NCBI GenBank assembly: GCA_035620975.1
Contig: DASPFV010000082.1
Coordinates: 1-18,009 of the forward strand
Length of the DNA stretch: 18,009 bases
From: DASPFV01 sp035620975
Lineage (GTDB): Bacteria > Acidobacteriota > Vicinamibacteria > Vicinamibacterales > 2-12-FULL-66-21
Reading direction: 5' to 3'
Shown: positions 15,095 to 18,009 of the stretch, one piece after another
Numbering within the stretch: the stretch's first letter is position 1
Layout of the letters: every line of letters begins with the position of its first letter
Position numbers and translations under genes: made by a program
Notes under the pieces: generated by a model
What the model was told of the DNA's origin: nothing
Databases searched by the model: none
What the model saw: only the letters and a program-made list of their open reading frames with translations

Positions 15095-15558
15095 CAGCCT
15101 CTTCTCCCGGGTTGCCAGCCGCTGGCCGGTCCGAGGGTCGTCCGGCCCGGCTTGCTGTAAGGACCTTCGTCCGGCGGCCGCCCCTCTCCGGTGGCGAGGA
15201 ACTCCCGTCTGGTCTCGTCGTGGAGCAGCACCCACAGCGAATAGACGCCCAGCGCCGTCCCGAAAGGCAACACGAAGAGGTTGGGCACGGCAAGGCCGAG
15301 GGCCACGAGCCGCCCCAGCGGGCGGCGCCGTCTCAGCGCCCTGCCGGCCCAGGCGTTCGCTGCGCCACCGGCAAGGAGCACGAGTCCGCAGGCCGCAAAC
15401 GCCATCGCGGTCGCGAGCGCCGACCAGCCCTTGGTCTGCGAGGCCGCCCCGATGGCGACGGCGGCTCCGGCCAGGAGCAGCGTCGACGCGCCGAGCAGGA
15501 GTCCGATCCCGCCCCAGACGAGATGCAGGATGTGCAGGAGGTGCAGGTGCTGGCGCAC
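15094..15558 (-). CDS. three-helix membrane protein (hypothetical)
   Basis: A 154-residue protein with three hydrophobic segments: LHLVWGGIGLLLGASTLLLAG, ALATAMAFAACGLVLLAGG, and RLVALGLAVPNLFVLPFGTALGVYSLWVLL. The tail is hydrophilic (HDETRREFLATGEG onward). The GTG at 15558 is taken as the start: it lies five nt after the DnaJ stop codon, giving MRQHLHLLHILHLVWGG, and upstream sequence in this frame only reads through the dnaJ gene. The tail resembles that of other small acidobacterial inner-membrane proteins, but I cannot name a family. Its position between a J-protein and DUF4870 suggests translational coupling and a shared membrane task. Confidence 0.75.
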   Translation of the reverse strand: MRQHLHLLHILHLVWGGIGLLLGASTLLLAGAAVAIGAASQTKGWSALATAMAFAACGLVLLAGGAANAWAGRALRRRRPLGRLVALGLAVPNLFVLPFGTALGVYSLWVLLHDETRREFLATGEGRPPDEGPYSKPGRTTLGPASGWQPGRRG

Positions 15559-15563
15559 GGCGG

Positions 15564-16175
15564 TCAGCGGATGCTGACGCGAACTTCGATGAGCGTGTGC
15601 GGCGCGCCGGGAGGCGCAACCGAGAACCGGAAGCGCTCGCCTTCCCGGACGCCGGCGGGAACCCGGAGGCGCATCTCGTGCCGCGCGCTGACTTCTCCGG
15701 TCCCCCCGCACGTCGCGCACCACCCATCCCAGGTCTCGCCGCGACCACCGCAACGCGGACAAGTCAGGCGAAGCGGCACACCGAGCGGAACGGTGGTGCC
15801 CCAGAACGCTTCGTTCGGGCTGAGCACGATTTCCGCCGAGAGGCCGATCATCGGCGCCGCCCCGAAGAACGCATACCTCATGCGATCGAGCACGCTCGCC
15901 ACTGAGGGAAAATCGATCGCAATCTCGTCGGACAGCCAGTCGCCGCGGGCCAGCCCCGTCGAGGAGTCACGATCCCGGAGCCGGGCGTCGTACGAGCGGC
16001 GGCGTTCGGGGTCGGTCAGGACCTCGTACGCGCGCGCGACTTCCAGGAACGCCGCGGCGCGGTCGTCTCCCGAGATGTCGGGGTGATACCGCCGCGCGAG
16101 CTGCCGGTACGCCCGCTTGATTTCGGCAGCGCCCGCGTCCGGCGAGACGCCGAGCACCTGGTAGTAGTCCCTCAT
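15564..16175 (-). CDS. compact DnaJ-like co-chaperone with zinc-finger motifs
   Basis: A 203-residue J-domain protein, far shorter than the roughly 375-residue DnaJ. Residues 1-70 form the J domain with DYYQVLGVSPDAG, the H31-P-D33 tripeptide needed to stimulate DnaK, and YEVLTDPERRRSYD. After a linker there is a short beta segment, and then only two of the usual four CxxCxGxG motifs: C139-PR-C142-GGRG and C153-AT-C156-GGTG, enough for one zinc site. A brief C-terminal domain (LRVPAGVREGERFRF) follows; there is no long G/F region. It is probably a specialised co-chaperone rather than the housekeeping DnaJ. The ATG has GGAG two nt upstream and a consensus-like promoter, so it should lead the operon of membrane proteins, mrp and the DUF3347 gene. 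Confidence 0.9.
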   Translation of the reverse strand: MRDYYQVLGVSPDAGAAEIKRAYRQLARRYHPDISGDDRAAAFLEVARAYEVLTDPERRRSYDARLRDRDSSTGLARGDWLSDEIAIDFPSVASVLDRMRYAFFGAAPMIGLSAEIVLSPNEAFWGTTVPLGVPLRLTCPRCGGRGETWDGWCATCGGTGEVSARHEMRLRVPAGVREGERFRFSVAPPGAPHTLIEVRVSIR

Positions 16176-16229
16176 GGCTCCGTGCCGCTCACGGGCGGCG
16201 CACCCTCGATTGGGTCGAACCTGTCAGGT

Positions 16230-16258
16230 ACGATAGGGGTCGGCCATTGCGGTGTCAA
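16230..16258 (-). promoter_or_regulatory. sigma-70-like promoter of the dnaJ-like operon
   Basis: On the minus strand, TTGACA (16253-16258), a 17-nt spacer and TATCGT (16230-16235): a perfect -35, the ideal spacing and a fair -10. Transcription would begin near 16223, giving a leader of about 48 nt. Confidence 0.7.
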
Positions 16259-16293
16259 GACGGACCGGCGCGGCGGGCGGTCCCCCACTGCAC

Positions 16294-16299
16294 TACAAT
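16294..16299 (+). promoter_or_regulatory. -10 element predicting a leaderless zinc-ribbon mRNA
   Basis: TACAAT ends six nt before the ATG at 16306, so transcription would start on the initiation codon itself. No Shine-Dalgarno precedes the gene and no strong -35 is visible. Confidence 0.45.
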
Positions 16300-16305
16300 C
16301 CGGTC

Positions 16306-16464
16306 ATGAAGGAGTGCCCGATGTGCGGGGAACTGATGCGCCTGAACGTCCGCGAGGTCACCGAGGCGATCCCGGGCACGGGCGAAGTGGCGAACCCGGT
16401 GCGACGCGAGTGGGTCTGCCCGGAATGCGACTATTTTGAGGAGGCCGAAACGGGCGAGGTTTAG
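16306..16464 (+). CDS. 52-aa zinc-ribbon protein (hypothetical)
   Basis: A 52-residue protein with two CxxC knuckles: CPMC (residues 4-7, in MKECPMCGELMRLNVREV) and CPEC (about 40-43, in REWVCPECDYFEEAE), separated by about 32 residues, the classic zinc-ribbon layout. The first knuckle and following strand resemble YgiT/MqsA-type N-terminal zinc fingers, but there is no DNA-binding helix-turn-helix here. Starting at MKECP removes an upstream, poorly conserved-looking extension. No ribosome site is present; a TACAAT sits where a leaderless transcript would need it. It ends 7 nt before the convergent zinc-ribbon gene. The function is unknown. Confidence 0.75.
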   Translation: MKECPMCGELMRLNVREVTEAIPGTGEVANPVRREWVCPECDYFEEAETGEV

Positions 16465-16471
16465 CGGCGGG

Positions 16472-16696
16472 TCAGCGCGCTCCGAGGGTCAGGAGCAGCT
16501 CGTTGCGGACGTTTTCCTCGAAATCCGAGAAGTTCAGCTCCTTCTCGCACTCGTCGCACAGCACCTCGATGACGGCTGGTCGTCCCTCCTCGTTCGCCTC
16601 CACGCGGGCGTCGTCGCGGAGCTGCACGACGTGCATCTGCAGGGTCTTGACCAGGAAATTCCGGTCGTTCCCGCAGTTCGGACAGGTCAAGGCCAT
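16472..16696 (-). CDS. 74-aa zinc-ribbon protein (hypothetical)
   Basis: A 74-residue protein beginning MALTCPNCGNDRNFLVKT. It has CPNC (residues 5-8) and CDEC (about 48-51, in IEVLCDECEKELNFSDFEEN), again a two-knuckle zinc ribbon, with an acidic tail ending NELLLTLGAR. It has its own promoter (TTGCGT, 18-nt spacer, TACAAT; 16731-16760) and a GGAG about 10 nt before the ATG. It is convergent with the 52-aa zinc ribbon with a 7-nt gap. It could bind nucleic acid or a protein partner. I do not recognise a named family. Confidence 0.8.
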   Translation of the reverse strand: MALTCPNCGNDRNFLVKTLQMHVVQLRDDARVEANEEGRPAVIEVLCDECEKELNFSDFEENVRNELLLTLGAR

Positions 16697-16730
16697 CTAG
16701 ACAGCACTCCTCTCCCTTGCAAACCTTCGA

Positions 16731-16760
16731 ATTGTACGGGAACGGCTTTCCTCGACGCAA
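16731..16760 (-). promoter_or_regulatory. promoter of the 74-aa zinc-ribbon gene
   Basis: On the minus strand, TTGCGT (16755-16760), 18 nt and TACAAT (16731-16736). The expected start near 16724 leaves a leader of about 28 nt that includes GGAG. Confidence 0.5.
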
Positions 16761-16872
16761 TCAAGATCTTCGCCATCCGCGACGGGTTTGCGCCCGTCCC
16801 GGGCTCCACCTCGGGTTGTCCTCAGGCCGGGAGCCCCCCCACCTTCGCCATCTCCTGCCGCTGGGAATCGGG

Positions 16873-16878
16873 TAGCAT
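16873..16878 (+). promoter_or_regulatory. possible -10 element for the 61-aa gene
   Basis: TAGCAT ends seven nt before the ATG at 16886, again the spacing of a leaderless transcript. No clear -35 is seen. Confidence 0.3.
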
Positions 16879-16885
16879 GCCCCTG

Positions 16886-17071
16886 ATGAGCGAATCGACA
16901 GCGGCAGCCGCGCAGCCGCGGATCCGCAGCGAGGCCCGGGGTCCTCACTGGGTCGCGTGGGTGCCGGACTCGTCCGGTAAGCCCGAAGGTTCAGTGATCC
17001 TGGTTGGGGAGACGCGGGAGGAAGCCGAGGAACGTGCGAGGAAGTGGGCGAAGGGGACGACGGGTCGCTGA
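16886..17071 (+). CDS. 61-aa hypothetical protein
   Basis: A 61-residue protein. After a low-complexity start (MSESTAAAAQPRIRSEARG), it has a compact alpha/beta-like core: PHWVAWVPDSSGKPEGSVIL and then VGETREEAEERARKWAKG, where the last part is a charged helix. That strand-turn-strand-helix pattern is protein-like, and the antisense frames are not. The ATG at 16877 (adding MPL) lies inside the TAGCAT hexamer, so I prefer 16886. It is convergent with the 80-aa gene with a 7-nt gap. No function can be assigned. Confidence 0.6.
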   Translation: MSESTAAAAQPRIRSEARGPHWVAWVPDSSGKPEGSVILVGETREEAEERARKWAKGTTGR

Positions 17072-17078
17072 GCGCCGG

Positions 17079-17321
17079 CTATTCGTCGTCTCCCTCGTCA
17101 TCGAACTCGGTCGGATCGCCAAGGCGCAGGATCTGGCCATTCGCATGGCCTGCGAGGATGCAGTGCGGCCCCTTGGCCTCGAGCGAGACCACCGCCACGT
17201 CCCACGGACGGGCGCGGTACGCCGCAGCCACACACCCGCACGGAAGACCTTCGAGCGCCTCCAGCTCGAATACCGTTGCCGCCGGTTTGACGTAATTCAG
17301 CGGTCCCGCAGGCACGTTCAT
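17079..17321 (-). CDS. 80-aa hypothetical protein
   Basis: An 80-residue cytoplasmic-looking protein with a strong ribosome site (GGGAGG, five nt before the ATG). It contains GLPCGCVAAAYRARPWDVAVVSLEAKGPHC, whose CGC and later Cys-x9 His pattern could hold a metal or a disulfide, followed by GHANGQILRLGDP and a very acidic tail (FDDEGDDE). No family is recognised. A perfect 12-bp palindrome (17354-17365) lies 32 nt upstream of the start codon. The gene is convergent with the 61-aa gene. Confidence 0.7.
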   Translation of the reverse strand: MNVPAGPLNYVKPAATVFELEALEGLPCGCVAAAYRARPWDVAVVSLEAKGPHCILAGHANGQILRLGDPTEFDDEGDDE

Positions 17322-17353
17322 AACAACCTCCCGCCGCCCTGCCCTGTTGCAAT

Positions 17354-17365
17354 CCTGGCGCCAGG
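17354..17365. promoter_or_regulatory. 12-bp perfect palindrome upstream of the 80-aa gene
   Basis: CCTGGCGCCAGG is fully self-complementary and sits 32 nt before the start codon at 17321. It could be a small dimeric operator. The rest of 17322-17538 holds no gene, only a short hairpin (GGGTCC/GGACCC). Confidence 0.3.
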
Positions 17366-17538
17366 TACTGGATTAGACACACACGGGACGCACCTGGTTT
17401 CCCCCAATCGATAAATCGGCCGTCTGGAGCAGGTTAGAAGCCGCCTCGGCCCGGAGCGGGTTCCGGGTCCGGTGGACCCAATCGGCTACAACAGCCCGCG
17501 ATAGGTGACTTTTCCAGCCTCCAGGCGCGCAAACCCGG

Positions 17539-17998
17539 TCAGGGCGTGAGGTTCGGGAAGCCACCCGGCCGGATGTGCCGCACCTGCACATCGCGTACAA
17601 GAAGGGCATCGCAGAGCAACTGACGGTGGCAGTCGGAGTAGCGCAGTTCTGCACACATTGCCGCGGTCCGCGCACGGCGCGCGTAATCGATCAGCTGGAT
17701 CAGCGCCTCGTCAACTCGGGCGTCAGGCATGTGATCCGCGTATCCTCGGTAACTGGCGTTGCGCAGTCCGGCATTCACGGAGTTGTCCTGGGGTGCACGC
17801 AGAACGCCGAGCGCCGCGAAATGCCGGTAGTCCACGCCCGACTCGAGCAGACTGCACAGAGCCGGTGGCGGCCGAACTGCGGGTGCCTGGCGGGGCGGGC
17901 ACGCGGCGCACGTCGGCGACCTGTCGAACGCCGTGCTGGCGCAGCAACTCCATGAAGGCGTCGATCGTGTGCGTCGAATGACCGACCGTGTAGATCAT
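17539..17998 (-). pseudogene. DUF488 family gene with two apparent frameshifts
   Basis: Homology-like text is spread over three frames of the minus strand. Frame one gives the family start MIYTVGHSTHTIDAFMELL and QVADVRRVP. A short middle frame gives RHPQFGRHR. Frame three gives LCSLLESGVDYRHFAALG, then NAGLRNASYRGYADHM and the conserved MCAELRYSDCHRQLLCDALL (Cys-Ala-Glu plus Cys-His-Arg). Joining them needs one missing base near 17888-17893 (in a G-rich run) and another near 17859-17862. The full-length protein would be about 153 residues, close to the family's usual size. The two changes may be real decay or sequencing indels. The start is only 11 nt from the window edge. DUF488 function is unknown. 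Confidence 0.75.
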
Positions 17999-18009
17999 CG
18001 GGCAGCGTA

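Noticed and set aside
17322..17538. Possible tRNA or small RNA near the GGGTTCCGGGTCC stretch
   Set aside because: No cloverleaf, anticodon arm or acceptor pairing could be assembled; only a short 6-bp hairpin.
17575..17981. Plus-strand ORFs opposite the DUF488 region
   Set aside because: The minus strand carries recognisable DUF488 motifs; the plus frames do not resemble any family.
1..18009. Mobile element, phage, toxin-antitoxin or defence system
   Set aside because: No transposase, integrase, terminal repeats, nuclease or antitoxin-like DNA-binding gene found; the zinc-ribbon pair lacks a toxin partner.

Overview
This window looks like chromosomal DNA from a high-GC, Gram-negative, free-living bacterium. 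My best guess is an acidobacterium, perhaps of the Vicinamibacteria type. That rests on a TonB-dependent receptor with an N-terminal carboxypeptidase-regulatory-like domain, paired M16B peptidases, outer-membrane beta-barrel-type proteins, and short heptamer arrays between genes. No rRNA or tRNA is present to fix the taxonomy. I see no phage, transposase, CRISPR array or defence cassette; this is mostly core and housekeeping DNA with several small uncharacterised genes.

Layout. Positions 31-2611 (minus) hold a zinc alcohol dehydrogenase followed by pyruvate kinase. Positions 2685-4908 (plus) are a tightly overlapping trio: a probable outer-membrane protein, a 58-aa helical protein that may be an AtzG/GatC-like amidase partner, and an amidase. 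An antisense proline-rich mini-ORF may overlap the amidase 3' end. Positions 5127-6482 (plus) carry an alpha/beta hydrolase and a one-helix membrane peptide. Positions 6564-10303 (minus) carry a catalytic M16B peptidase, its inactive partner (TAATG overlap), and a quinone-reductase-like dehydrogenase; the last two are separated by a 9 x 7-nt repeat array. Divergent from these, 10622-13054 (plus) is a FecA-like receptor whose promoter contains a perfect palindromic operator.

Positions 13100-16175 (minus) form a likely operon led by a consensus-like promoter: a compact DnaJ-like protein, a three-helix membrane protein, a DUF4870 membrane protein, the Mrp Fe-S carrier ATPase and a secreted DUF3347 protein. 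The last two genes are separated by a second 9 x 7-nt array with a different heptamer. Positions 16306-17321 hold four tiny genes in two convergent pairs, each pair separated by exactly 7 nt; two of them are zinc ribbons. The right end (17539-17998) is a DUF488 gene broken by two apparent one-base deletions.

Themes. Translational coupling by 1-nt or 4-nt overlaps is common. Several genes have a TAnnnT hexamer 4-7 nt before the start codon and no Shine-Dalgarno, which suggests leaderless mRNAs. The two equal-length heptamer arrays that fill intergenic gaps are the most unusual structural feature. I find no convincing novel multi-gene system; the strongest leads are the heptamer arrays, the amidase trio and the convergent small-gene cluster.
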